Notes: a model not told the origin generated them from the sequence alone. Shown: positions 18,649-27,062, counted from the stretch's first letter. The stretch is 64,000 nt of DNA from Burkholderia sp. Ax-1719 (GCF_011753055.1 NZ_VWWJ01000002.1:1-64000), one strand, 5' to 3'. Made by a program: numbers and translations.

Positions 18649-19506
18649 ATGGCAAGGATTGTGGGCGGCATCGGTACTTCGCATGTGCCGACGATTGGTT
18701 TGGCGTACGACAAGGGCAAGCAGAACGAGCCCGCCTGGGCGCCGCTGTTTCAGGGGTACGAACCCGTGGCGCAATGGCTGGCCGAGCGCAAGCCGGACGT
18801 GCTGGTGATGTTCTACAACGACCACGCCAACAGCTTCTTCTTCGACTGCTACCCGACTTTCGCGCTGGGCGTGTCGCCGGAGCACGAATTCGCCGATGAA
18901 GGCGCGGGCAAGCGTCCGCTGCCGGATATCGCCGGGCATCCCGAACTGGCGATCCATATCGCCGAACAACTCGTCAACGACGAGTTCGACCTGACGATCT
19001 TCCAGGACAAGCCGCTCGACCACGGCTGCAACTCGCCGCTTTCGCTGATGCTGCCGCACGCGGGTGGCTGGCCGACGGCGCTGGTGCCGTTCGAAGTCAA
19101 CGTGCTGCAATATCCGCTGCCGACGGCGAACCGCTGCTATCGGCTCGGGCAGGCGCTGCGCCGCGCGATCGAATCGTTCGAAGAAGATCTGGACGTGGTG
19201 GTGGTGGGCACGGGCGGTCTCTCGCATCAGGTGCATGGCGAGCGCAGCGGCTTCAACAACACCGAATGGGACATGGAGTTCCTCGACCTCATCGTCAACG
19301 ATCCGGAACGGCTCGCGAAGATGAAGCATGTCGATTACGTGCGCCTGGGCGGTGCGGAAAGCGTGGAAACGATCATGTGGCTGGCGATGCGCGGCGCGCT
19401 CGCGCCGAAGATCAAGGAAGTGCATCGCAACTACTACCTGGCGACCAGCACGGCGATGGCCGTGACGGTGTACGAAAACCTGCCGGAAGCCGGGGAGGGC
19501 GCGTAA
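18649..19506 (+). CDS. ligB: Extradiol dioxygenase beta subunit (protocatechuate 4,5-/gallate dioxygenase)
   Basis: Catalytic subunit of a class III extradiol dioxygenase, which opens the ring with O2 at an Fe(II) site. In the 285-aa protein the iron ligands are in place: His12 (GTSHVP), His59 (NDHAN) and a Glu in GGAESVET (about 237-240), plus the catalytic His193 (GLSHQVHGER). ATG at 18649 follows GGAAGAGG at proper distance. The stop overlaps the start of ligA (TAATG). The cluster lacks the ligC and ligI genes of the protocatechuate 4,5 route but has galBCD. Gallate, cleaved straight to 4-oxalomesaconate, is therefore the more likely substrate (inference). Confidence 0.92.
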   Translation: MARIVGGIGTSHVPTIGLAYDKGKQNEPAWAPLFQGYEPVAQWLAERKPDVLVMFYNDHANSFFFDCYPTFALGVSPEHEFADEGAGKRPLPDIAGHPELAIHIAEQLVNDEFDLTIFQDKPLDHGCNSPLSLMLPHAGGWPTALVPFEVNVLQYPLPTANRCYRLGQALRRAIESFEEDLDVVVVGTGGLSHQVHGERSGFNNTEWDMEFLDLIVNDPERLAKMKHVDYVRLGGAESVETIMWLAMRGALAPKIKEVHRNYYLATSTAMAVTVYENLPEAGEGA

Positions 19507-19865
19507 TGAATCCGCAACTCGAAGGCGTCGAAGCGCTTACGGGCACCTATCCGTTTGACATCCGCCAGAGCATCAAGGCGATGCGTCTGAACCGCTTCTT
19601 CTGGATGATGCGCACGCCCGCCGCGCGCGAACTGTGGCTCAGCGACCGCACGGCCGCCTACGACGCCGCCGCGCTCACGGCCGAAGAACGCACGCTGGTG
19701 GACAACACCGACTGGCTGGGTCTCGTGCAATACGGCGTGTGCTTCTTCGTGCTGGAGAAGTTCGCGCGCGTCGTGAAGATCACCAATCTGGGCATGTACG
19801 CCTGCATGCGCGGCGAAACGCTCGAAGCGTTTCTGAAAACGCGTCAGGTGCCGGATGCGGTTTGA
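19506..19865 (+). CDS. ligA: Extradiol dioxygenase alpha subunit
   Basis: Small helical subunit (119 aa) of the LigAB-type dioxygenase, which covers the active site of LigB. It shows the family core MRLNRFFWMMRTPAARE and NTDWLGLVQYGVCFFVLEKFARV. Its start overlaps the ligB stop by one base, so the two subunits are made in equal amounts. In the known gallate dioxygenases GalA and DesB this domain is fused to the catalytic one; here it is separate. Confidence 0.93.
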   Translation: MNPQLEGVEALTGTYPFDIRQSIKAMRLNRFFWMMRTPAARELWLSDRTAAYDAAALTAEERTLVDNTDWLGLVQYGVCFFVLEKFARVVKITNLGMYACMRGETLEAFLKTRQVPDAV

Positions 19866-19905
19866 AGCGAGCGGTTTGAAAACCGCAGTTTGATCGCCTG
19901 AACCA

Positions 19906-19944
19906 GCGGGCGCGCGCCACCCCGGAACGCCGCGCCCGCCGTTT
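19906..19944 (+). terminator. Stem-loop after ligA
   Basis: Perfect 9-bp arms GCGGGCGCG (19906-19914) and CGCGCCCGC (19931-19939) followed by a short CGTTT. The T-run is weak, so it may only reduce transcription into the MFS gene rather than stop it. Confidence 0.45.
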
Positions 19945-20020
19945 AAAAAGCAGTCTGCAATAGAACACTCCTGAGCCGACGAAGCACAGGAGCGGGGAAA
20001 TATTAACTTCGGAGACACGC

Positions 20021-21364
20021 ATGAACTCTGCTGACGCAGTGGATATCAAGGGCTTTATCGACGCCCGCAGGATGTCGGGCTATCAATGGCTCGTCCTCGC
20101 CCTCTGTTTTCTGATCGTGACGCTCGATGGCCTCGACACGGCCGTGATGGGCTTCGTCGCGCCCGTCGTCATGAAGGAATGGGGCATCGCGCGGGCTGCG
20201 TTCGGCCCGGTGATGAGCGCGGCGATGGTGGGTCTGGCGATTGGCGCGCTGGTGGCGGGACCGTCCGCGGACCGCATCGGCCGCAAGAAGGTGCTGATTG
20301 GCTCGGTCGCGTGTTTTGGCGTCTTCAGCCTGTTGTGCGCGTTTGCCAATACGCCGGGCCAACTGGTGGCGCTGCGTTTTCTCACCGGCCTGGGCCTGGG
20401 CGCCGCGATGCCCAATTCGACCACGCTACTCTCCGAATACGTGCCGTCGAAAAGCCGTTCGCTGCTGCTGACCATCATGTTCACGGGCTTTAACTTTGGC
20501 TCGGGCGCGGGCGGCTTCGTCGCGGCGGCGCTGATTCCGCACTTCGGCTGGCGTGGCGTGTTCGTCTGCGGCGGCGTGCTGCCGATCCTGTTCGTGCCGG
20601 TGTTGATGGGCCTGCTGCCAGAATCCGCGCGCTTCCTGCTGGTGCGTCGCTTCTCTGTCGAACGCATCGCGGCCACGCTTTCGCGTGTGACCGGCCATCG
20701 CTTCGGCGCCGACTCGCGCTTCACGTCGCCGGAACCGGTTGTTGCCGCCAAAGCTCCCGTACGCATGCTGTTCGCCGATGGCTATGCCATGAGCACGCTG
20801 ATGCTGTGGGTCACGTACTTCATGGGACTCCTGATCATCTATCTGCTCACCGGCTGGCTGCCGACGCTCATCAAGGATGCAGGTCTGCCTGTCGAACGCG
20901 CGGCAGCGATCACCGGGATGTTCCAGCTGGGCGGCACGGTGGGCGCGATCGTCGTGGGCTTCGCGATGGACCGTCTCGACCGCAACGCCGTGATTGGCGC
21001 GGCCTATCTGCTGGGCGGCGTGTTCATCTTCGCGCTGGGCATGGGCACGCTCAAATCCGGCATGCTGACCGTGCTGGTGGCTTGCGCGGGTTTCTTCATG
21101 AGCGGCGCACAAACCGGCCTCAACGCCCTGGCGCCGACCTGCTACCCGACCCGTGCCCGCGCCACCGGCGTGAGCTGGATGCTGGGCTTCGGACGCCTGG
21201 GTGGCATTCTCGGCTCGTTCGTGGGCGGCGTGCTGCTGTCGCTGGGCTTCAGCTTCTCGACGGTGTTCTCGGTGCTGGCCGTGCCCGCGCTTGTCGCCGC
21301 CGCAGCGATCCTGCTTAACCGCCTCGCATTGCGCTTTATCACCGCGCCGGTCGCGGACGCTTGA
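20021..21364 (+). CDS. MFS aromatic acid:H+ symporter (AAHS family)
   Basis: Inner-membrane importer of 447 aa with 12 predicted helices. The first helix contains the AAHS motif TLDGLDTAVMGF (acidic residues that mark PcaK/GalT-type carriers). The loop between helices 2 and 3 has GPSADRIGRKK, and the central loop PESARFLLVRR. GGAG lies eight bases before the ATG. It sits between the ring-cleavage genes and a porin, so uptake of the same aromatic acid, probably gallate, is the likely role (inference from neighbours). Confidence 0.9.
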   Translation: MNSADAVDIKGFIDARRMSGYQWLVLALCFLIVTLDGLDTAVMGFVAPVVMKEWGIARAAFGPVMSAAMVGLAIGALVAGPSADRIGRKKVLIGSVACFGVFSLLCAFANTPGQLVALRFLTGLGLGAAMPNSTTLLSEYVPSKSRSLLLTIMFTGFNFGSGAGGFVAAALIPHFGWRGVFVCGGVLPILFVPVLMGLLPESARFLLVRRFSVERIAATLSRVTGHRFGADSRFTSPEPVVAAKAPVRMLFADGYAMSTLMLWVTYFMGLLIIYLLTGWLPTLIKDAGLPVERAAAITGMFQLGGTVGAIVVGFAMDRLDRNAVIGAAYLLGGVFIFALGMGTLKSGMLTVLVACAGFFMSGAQTGLNALAPTCYPTRARATGVSWMLGFGRLGGILGSFVGGVLLSLGFSFSTVFSVLAVPALVAAAAILLNRLALRFITAPVADA

Positions 21365-21370
21365 GTGCCG

Positions 21371-21400
21371 GGTGCGCGGCGTCGCGTGCCGCCGCGCACC
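21371..21400 (+). other. Perfect 10-bp stem-loop between importer and porin
   Basis: GGTGCGCGGC and GCCGCGCACC pair perfectly around a 10-base loop, starting seven bases after the importer stop. No T-run follows. It could be an mRNA-stabilising or transcription-reducing element in an importer-porin transcript. Confidence 0.5.
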
Positions 21401-21457
21401 TCATCATCGACTTAAACCAATAACAGATTCAAAAGCGATAAACAGGAGACTTGGAGA

Positions 21458-22561
21458 ATGACGAAAAGTAAGCAGTACAAAAAGATTGTGGCCGCGCTGG
21501 CGGGGGTAATCTGCGCAGGCCCGGCGTTCGCGCAAAGCAGCGTGACGCTCTACGGGATGATGGATACGGGCATCACCTATGTGAGCAATCAGGGCGGCCA
21601 TGGCAATGTGAAGATGGACGACGGCGTCAACGGCCCGAACCTCTGGGGCATCACCGGCACGGAAGACCTGGGCGGCGGCAGCAAGGCATTCTTCCAGCTC
21701 GTCAACCAGTTTCAGATCGACAACGGCAGCTTCATGCCGAACAAGAGCCTCTTTAGCCGCACCTCGATTGTGGGTCTGAGCAACCCGGTATACGGCAAAC
21801 TGTCGCTCGGTAACCAGTACGACTTCATGACGGATTCGCTCTACTTCGCGGGCGACGATCCGGCTGAACTCTCGGGCCACTTCTACGATTTCCGTGCAGG
21901 TCCCTTCGACAAGCTCGCGCTGCCGAGCAATGCGACCGGAGCATTCGACTGGGACCGCATGGCGGGCGAGACGGTCAATAACTCGGTGAAGTACGTGTCG
22001 CCGACATTCGGTGGCTTCAGCGCGGGCGCGATGTACAGCTTCGGCAACGTGGCGGGGTCGATCGGCACGGGCAATGGGTCGAGCTTTGCGCTTAACTACG
22101 CGCATGAGAACTTCGGCGTGAACGCGGCGTACACGAACCTCAAGTACGTGGTGACCGGCGAAGGCGACGTGAGCGTGCGCAACTGGGGTATCGGCGCGCA
22201 CTACAAGTTTGGCGGCTGGATCACCAACGCGCTCTTCACGACAGTGCATAACTCGTATAACGGCGGATCGGTGTACGAGGGTTCGGTGGGCGCGCATTAC
22301 TACTTCACGCCAGCGCTGAGTGCGGGTGCATCGTATATGTACATGAAGGGTAATGACGTGGTCGATAACAACCATGCGCACCAGGTGGCGGCGATTGTCG
22401 ATTACGCGTTGTCGAAGCGCACCAGCGTGTACGTGCTTGGCGTGTATCAACGCGCAAGCTCGGGCGGTAATGCGCAGATCAACGGCATGAACAGCTCGGA
22501 TGGCGCATCGAGCGGCCAGACGCAGGCTGTTGCGCGCGTGGGCCTGCATACGAAGTTCTGA
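21458..22561 (+). CDS. Gram-negative porin (Burkholderia type)
   Basis: Outer-membrane general porin of 367 aa: signal peptide ending GPAFA-QSSVTLYG, the first strand SSVTLYGMMDTGITYV, the RTSIVGLSNPVYGKLSLGNQ segment, and a C-terminal strand with terminal Phe (VGLHTKF), all usual for the 16-stranded Burkholderia porins. It has its own ribosome site (GGAGACTTGGAGA before ATG). Its place directly after the AAHS importer suggests that it admits the aromatic substrate across the outer membrane. Confidence 0.93.
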   Translation: MTKSKQYKKIVAALAGVICAGPAFAQSSVTLYGMMDTGITYVSNQGGHGNVKMDDGVNGPNLWGITGTEDLGGGSKAFFQLVNQFQIDNGSFMPNKSLFSRTSIVGLSNPVYGKLSLGNQYDFMTDSLYFAGDDPAELSGHFYDFRAGPFDKLALPSNATGAFDWDRMAGETVNNSVKYVSPTFGGFSAGAMYSFGNVAGSIGTGNGSSFALNYAHENFGVNAAYTNLKYVVTGEGDVSVRNWGIGAHYKFGGWITNALFTTVHNSYNGGSVYEGSVGAHYYFTPALSAGASYMYMKGNDVVDNNHAHQVAAIVDYALSKRTSVYVLGVYQRASSGGNAQINGMNSSDGASSGQTQAVARVGLHTKF

Positions 22562-22666
22562 TTGTTTCTCTCTGGATGCGGTGTGGGTGGGTGATCCGCA
22601 CGCACCGCGTTCTGTCTTGCGGTATTCTCCTTCGCGCTTCTCAAGCTCAACGGAGAAACCTGTCTC

Positions 22667-23503
22667 ATGCGTACATTCATGCGGGCCGTTATGCCGCTCG
22701 CGTTTGCTTTCGCAGTCGTTGCAACTTTTTCGAACTCTGCTTGCGCGAGCGAAGAACAGCCCTGTGGCGAAGATGTCGTCGCATCGGTGGCCAAATGGGC
22801 CGGTGTGAAAGGCGAACTGAAGCCCTGGGGTAACGGCGACGGCCTGATCGCGGCCGCATCCTGCAAGGCCATGCCCGATGCACCGGACACGACCATCGCT
22901 GCGGTTGCTTTCGATACGAATCATGTTGGGCCGAACAGCGGTGGCGGCGACATCAGGCAGATCGTGGCGCTGGTCAAAGGCGGCGAAGTCGTCGCGGCCA
23001 CGCGCTCTACCATCGAGCAGGATGTGCTGACCGAGGTGGGCAGCTTTCATATCGACACCGCACCATATTGGCTCTCACCCGACGTACGTGCGTTTGGCGT
23101 CGTATTCGACAGCAGCGCGCGCGGTCCGAGTTGTGCGGACGCGGCCGCAGACCAGGAACTGACGCTCTATGTGCGCGAGGACCGCACGCTGCGCCCCGTG
23201 TTCGGCACAAACCTTTACGGTTGGGTCAACACAGATCCCAACTCGTGTGGCGCGGGACTTGAAGGCGAGCATGATGCGGACGCATACATGACGATCGCCG
23301 TGGGAAAGACCATCAGTCATGGTTTCGCCGATCTCGCGCTGAGCGCACGCGTAACGCGCAATGACCAGAAAAGTCAGCAGCGGATCGAGACCGCCAAGTA
23401 TACAAAGCGCATCGTCCTCCACTACGACGGCAAGACTTACGGCGTCAATATGTACCGCGATTTCTGGTATCCCAGCGACTCCGTGATGAAACGCAGCAAG
23501 TGA
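22667..23503 (+). CDS. Secreted protein of unknown function
   Basis: A 278-aa protein with a clear signal peptide (AVMPLAFAFAVVATFSNSACA-SEE) and an ordinary ribosome site (GGAG before the ATG). The mature part has several Cys residues (for example CGEDVV, SCKAMP, PSCADAA, NSCGAG) suited to periplasmic disulfides and mixed beta-strand character. I do not recognise a family. It stands alone after the porin gene with about 105 bases between. Confidence 0.75.
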   Translation: MRTFMRAVMPLAFAFAVVATFSNSACASEEQPCGEDVVASVAKWAGVKGELKPWGNGDGLIAAASCKAMPDAPDTTIAAVAFDTNHVGPNSGGGDIRQIVALVKGGEVVAATRSTIEQDVLTEVGSFHIDTAPYWLSPDVRAFGVVFDSSARGPSCADAAADQELTLYVREDRTLRPVFGTNLYGWVNTDPNSCGAGLEGEHDADAYMTIAVGKTISHGFADLALSARVTRNDQKSQQRIETAKYTKRIVLHYDGKTYGVNMYRDFWYPSDSVMKRSK

Positions 23504-23626
23504 TCTGGTAAGCAAGCGGAAAGGCGCTTTTCAGCCGATGCGTGATAACGTGGCGTGCGCGCCCGCTACGGCGAAGGCGCATTTCCCCGACGCATCATCG
23601 AATCAACGAAGAGCAAGGAGCAGAAC

Positions 23627-23920
23627 GTGGTCTACGAAATGGCACACATCACGGTGTTGGCAGGCAAGAACGCCGAATTCGAAGCGGGCGTCACGCAGGC
23701 GCTGCCGCTTTTCCATCGCGCGCGCGGCTGCCGCAGCGTCGAACTGCAGCGCGGCGTGGAAGAGCCGAACCAGTACGTGCTGGTCGTGCAGTGGGAAACC
23801 GTCGAGGATCACATGGTCCACTTCCGCGAATCCGACGACTTCCAGGAATGGCGTCGTCTGGTTGGCCCGTACTTCGAGAAGCCGCCGGTGGTGGGGCATA
23901 CGGAAGTGGTGGTGAAGTAA
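23627..23920 (+). CDS. ABM-domain protein (antibiotic biosynthesis monooxygenase fold)
   Basis: A 97-aa single-domain protein of the dimeric ferredoxin-like ABM fold: EMAHITVLAGKNAEFEAGV, then YVLVVQWETVEDHMVHFRES and the His-rich tail. Such proteins are small oxygenases or heme/quinone-acting enzymes; a precise reaction cannot be assigned. The start is GTG at 23627 because AAGGAG lies six bases upstream; the 24 codons before it are not protein-like. A strong terminator follows. Confidence 0.85.
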   Translation: MVYEMAHITVLAGKNAEFEAGVTQALPLFHRARGCRSVELQRGVEEPNQYVLVVQWETVEDHMVHFRESDDFQEWRRLVGPYFEKPPVVGHTEVVVK

Positions 23921-23945
23921 GCGGGCAGCGCCTGCATAAAAACTT

Positions 23946-23992
23946 GCCGCCGTGTTTGCGCTCGTTAGTCGCGCAAACACGGCGGCATTTTG
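23946..23992 (+). terminator. Strong rho-independent terminator
   Basis: A perfect 16-bp stem (GCCGCCGTGTTTGCGC with its complement at 23971-23986) around a nine-base loop, followed by ATTTTGTTTG. It ends the ABM gene transcript. Confidence 0.9.
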
Positions 23993-24222
23993 TTTGTAGT
24001 TTGCATCGGTGCTAAAGGAGCATCAAGCGATCCCGGTTCGTTGACGTGGATCGCAGACGTGAGTCTGCTTTGGTGTTCTGATATTGCTTTGCGGTACGAA
24101 TCAAACTGTACTGTTGTACTCCAATCGGCGGTTCAGTCGAGTTAAGACAGCGGTGCGCCAGAGAGTCGTCCCTGCATCAGAGCAATGTACACACGCGGAT
24201 TTACATCATGCAAACAATTGCC

Positions 24223-24240
24223 TATAGTGGATTCACCATA
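24223..24240. promoter_or_regulatory. Candidate VapBC operator
   Basis: TATAGTGGATTCACCATA is an imperfect 18-bp palindrome (six of eight arm positions pair, with GTG/CAC inside) 21 bases before the vapB start, where autoregulated toxin-antitoxin units place their operator. The surrounding 24040-24260 is more A+T-rich than the flanks and holds no other gene. Confidence 0.4.
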
Positions 24241-24261
24241 CATCCTGTATTGGATCCGGAA

Positions 24262-24498
24262 ATGCACACAACGCGCGTCTTCAAGAACGGCAATTCCCAG
24301 GCTGTCAGAATTCCTGCCGAGCTGGCGTACGATCGCAGCGACATTGAAGTCGAGATCGAGCGTATCGGTGACGAAATTCGCATTCGGCCGGCTCGCAGGT
24401 CCCTGGGCGGCGTGCTCAAGAAGTTCGCGAAATTTGGGCCCGATTTCATGGCTCAAGGGCGCGGGGAACAAGACCAGGCCGATCGCGAGGAACTGTAA
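24262..24498 (+). CDS. vapB: VapB-type antitoxin
   Basis: A 78-aa antitoxin with an AbrB/SpoVT-like swapped-hairpin DNA-binding domain at the N-terminus (TRVFKNGNSQAVRIPAEL) and an acidic C-terminal tail that would wrap the toxin. ATG at 24262 gives the family N-terminus; a longer frame from 24208 adds an unrelated leader that overlaps the probable operator. The stop shares a base with the vapC start (TAATG), as is usual for coupled pairs. Confidence 0.9.
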   Translation: MHTTRVFKNGNSQAVRIPAELAYDRSDIEVEIERIGDEIRIRPARRSLGGVLKKFAKFGPDFMAQGRGEQDQADREEL

Positions 24499-24899
24499 TG
24501 CCGCATTTCATGCTCGACACCAACATGTGCATCTACCTGATGAAGAAGCAGCCCGAGCAAGTGGCAAGACGCTTCGCGCAATGCTATGTAGGCGACGTCG
24601 TGATGTCGGCGATTACCTTTGCGGAACTGGAATACGGCGTTGCGATGTCCGCCAACCGCGCCCGGGAGAAGCGCAACCTGTCAGCCTTGATCGAAGGCAT
24701 CCCCGTTGCGCCTTTCGACTCAGCCGCTGCAGTGGCCTATGGGCCGATCCGGGAAGCCACGCGCGAGCGCAAAAAGGACCATCTGGACAAACTGATCGCT
24801 GCGCATTCGGTCGCGCTCGACACCGTGCTGGTGACTAACAATGAGCGCGACTTCGAACAGTATCCCGGCGTGAAGCTAGCCAACTGGCTCAACGACTAG
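24498..24899 (+). CDS. vapC: VapC toxin, PIN-domain ribonuclease
   Basis: A 133-aa PIN-domain RNase; VapC enzymes cut tRNA or rRNA to stop growth. The acidic Mg-binding residues are present: Asp7 (MLDTNMC), Glu43 (TFAELEYG), Asp97 (HLDKLIAAH) and Asp118 (TNNERDFEQ, before the usual PGVKLANW end). The gene appears intact. Its stop codon shares the palindrome CTAG with the stop of nasS on the other strand, so the two convergent units meet without a spacer. Confidence 0.93.
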   Translation: MPHFMLDTNMCIYLMKKQPEQVARRFAQCYVGDVVMSAITFAELEYGVAMSANRAREKRNLSALIEGIPVAPFDSAAAVAYGPIREATRERKKDHLDKLIAAHSVALDTVLVTNNERDFEQYPGVKLANWLND

Positions 24900-26023
24900 C
24901 GGCAACCGATCTCAAACCCCTCCACATACGCCGCCGCGTTCTCCCCATCCCACACTCGCCCATCGATAAAACGCGGCAGACGGGCGGCAGCCGACACTCC
25001 CACCCCGATCGCCGCCGCCGCCTCCCGATACAGCGCTGTCTGATTCAGCGCCGCAGCAATCTCCCGATAATCATCGCGCCGCGCCATCATCCCCCAGCGC
25101 TCGAACTGGGTTAGAAACCAGATTCCTTCGGACTCCAGCGGATAATTCACTGCGCCGTTCTCGAAGAACTTCATATCGGGCGCGCCAGATCCTTCACCGG
25201 CTTCCAGCATCGAGGCGATCAAATCCGCATCCGCGCCCAGCATCTCCGGCCGCGCGAGCCACTGCGCGATTTCTGTGCGATGACCCGCGCCATCCAGCCA
25301 TCGGCACGCTTCCAGCATCGTTTGCACCAGCGCACGCGCCGTATTCGGATAACGCCCGACGAAATCGCGCCTGCAAGCCAGCACTTTCTCGGGATGATCC
25401 GGCCAGATCTCGCCGCTGCGGATCACCGTGCGTCCCATGCCGCGTCGCTGCGCGAGCGCGGGCCACGGCTCGCCGACGCAGAGACCGTCGAGCCGCTCCT
25501 CGGCGAGTGCCGCCACCATCTGCGGCGGCGGAATGACCACGCTTTCGATGTCGCGCAGCGGATGCACGCCTTGCGCGGCGAGCCAGTAATACAGCCACAT
25601 TGCGTGCGTGCCCGTTGGGAACGTCTGCGCGAACACAGGCGTGCGCCCGAGCGTCGCGAGCGCGCGCGGCAGGGTGCCGTGCTCTTCAAACGCATCCGCG
25701 AGCCGGTTCGACAGTGAGATCGCCTGGCCGTTGCGGTTGAGCACCATCAGCACCGCCATATCCGTTTGCGGACCGCCGATGCCAAGCTGCACGCCGTACA
25801 CCAGGCCGTATAGCGAATGCGCGGCGTCCAGTTCGCCCGCGAGCAGTTTGTCGCGCAACGCAGCCCACGACGGCTGGCGCGACAGTTCGAGCGTGAGCCC
25901 GTGCGCGTGGCCGAACTCCAGCAGTTTCGCCGCGACAACAGGCGCAGCGTCGGCGAGCGGCACGAAGCCGATCTTCAGATGGGTCTTTTCGAGTGGCGCG
26001 GCCGGGCGCGTGGATTCGTTCAT
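24896..26023 (-). CDS. nasS: NasS-like nitrate/nitrite sensor
   Basis: A 375-aa protein of the NrtA/CmpA periplasmic-binding family, but without a signal peptide (it starts MNESTRPAAPLEKTHLKIGF). It is therefore cytoplasmic, like NasS, which binds nitrate and holds NasT inactive until nitrate appears. Family features include LKIGFVPLADAAPVVAAKL, CVGEPWPALAQRRG and the PDHPEKVLACRRDF region. ATG at 26023 is preferred to TTG at 26032. It lies 33 bases after nasT. No nitrate reductase or transporter genes are adjacent, so the pair regulates targets elsewhere. Confidence 0.88.
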   Translation of the reverse strand: MNESTRPAAPLEKTHLKIGFVPLADAAPVVAAKLLEFGHAHGLTLELSRQPSWAALRDKLLAGELDAAHSLYGLVYGVQLGIGGPQTDMAVLMVLNRNGQAISLSNRLADAFEEHGTLPRALATLGRTPVFAQTFPTGTHAMWLYYWLAAQGVHPLRDIESVVIPPPQMVAALAEERLDGLCVGEPWPALAQRRGMGRTVIRSGEIWPDHPEKVLACRRDFVGRYPNTARALVQTMLEACRWLDGAGHRTEIAQWLARPEMLGADADLIASMLEAGEGSGAPDMKFFENGAVNYPLESEGIWFLTQFERWGMMARRDDYREIAAALNQTALYREAAAAIGVGVSAAARLPRFIDGRVWDGENAAAYVEGFEIGCR

Positions 26024-26056
26024 GACAGTCAACGCTTCAATTCTGGAGAATCCTCG

Positions 26057-26632
26057 TCAATTTCCCGACTCCGCCGCCGCGACGATCTGGCGGGCGGCCT
26101 CGGCGAGCTTGACGCTCTGGTTCATCGCGCGCTTGCGCAGCATGGCGTAGGCGGCGGGCTCGGTCATCTTCTGCTGTTCCATCAGGACGCGTTTGGCGCG
26201 GTCGATCAGCTTGCGCTCGGCGAGTTCGTTCTCGGCCTGCGTCAGGCGTTCGCGCAACTGCGCTTCCTGCGCAAAGCGTGCGAGCGCGACTTCGAGGATG
26301 GGCGCGATCCGCTCGCCCGCCAGGCCTTCGACGAGATACGCCGTCACGCCGGCATTGACGGCCGAGCGGATCAACTGCTGATTGGCGTCGTTGCTGAACA
26401 TCAGCACGGGGCGCGGCGCAGTGGCGTTCATCACGGCGAGCTGTTCGAGCGTGTCGCGCGAAGGCGATTCGGTGTCGATGATGATGACGTCGGGCCGTTC
26501 GCGCTCTACGACGCGATGGAGCGCCTGCGGCGTGGCGGGCTCGGCGAGCATGTCGTAGCCGAGCCGCGCGAGCGCGTCGCGCAGATCGCCGATGGGCTTG
26601 TCGGTGTCGGTTACGAGCAGGACGCGCAGCAT
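26057..26632 (-). CDS. nasT: NasT-like ANTAR-domain antiterminator
   Basis: A 191-aa response regulator-like protein: receiver domain (residues 1-120; phosphoacceptor-like region VIIIDTESPS) and a C-terminal ANTAR RNA-binding domain (about 130-185: ERKLIDRAKRVLMEQQKMTEPAAYAMLRKRAM). ANTAR proteins bind two-hairpin RNA motifs and prevent termination in leader transcripts of nitrate-assimilation genes. It is the first gene of the nasTS unit. A pair of hairpins lies in its own leader. Confidence 0.92.
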   Translation of the reverse strand: MLRVLLVTDTDKPIGDLRDALARLGYDMLAEPATPQALHRVVERERPDVIIIDTESPSRDTLEQLAVMNATAPRPVLMFSNDANQQLIRSAVNAGVTAYLVEGLAGERIAPILEVALARFAQEAQLRERLTQAENELAERKLIDRAKRVLMEQQKMTEPAAYAMLRKRAMNQSVKLAEAARQIVAAAESGN

Positions 26633-27062
26633 GGTGTTTCGTGTGTCGATGGCATTTGAGGCCGCCCGTGGTGCAGCGCGCCTCGCGTGTCGAACTGCAT
26701 TGCCCGACTGAACTGGATTTCAGCGCGTGGGGAGCGCCGTATTGGATGCGCCGCGTCTTTGCGGCGCACGGCACCTTTCAGCAAGGTGCGTGCCAGTTTG
26801 TGCGGTGCACGAGATGAGGGCGAAGGAGGCGTGGTTGCGGCGCAGCGCAGGCTATCGTGAGCGATGTGGTGCACCGCAGCAGTGCGCGTGAGAAGGGTTG
26901 GCACTCATTTGGCGCGATCCTGGTATCCGTTATTGCAACTAACCGCCAAGTCCGCGTCGTTCCCTCAAGCAGAGAAGCGGAACGGTTTGAATCGAACTGT
27001 GTGCTGTCTGAAGACCGGCAAGATCCGACGCACCCGCCGGGCCTTGCCGATTACACGCGCGC
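26633..27062. other. Upstream region of nasT
   Basis: About 430 bases between the ClC gene end and nasT, both read on the minus strand. It holds the nasT promoter and leader. Two adjacent hairpins are described separately. The ORFs in this stretch are short and not protein-like; I call no gene. Confidence 0.5.
26748..26789 (-). promoter_or_regulatory. Tandem hairpins in the nasT leader, possible ANTAR target
   Basis: On the minus strand, GCACCTT-GCTGA-AAGGTGC (26789-26771) is followed after three bases by GCGCCGC-AAAGAC-GCGGCGC (26767-26748). The second hairpin has a six-base loop with A at position 1 and G at position 4, as ANTAR targets have; the first has a five-base loop, which does not fit the rule. 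The hairpins end about 115 bases before the nasT start. Confidence 0.4.
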
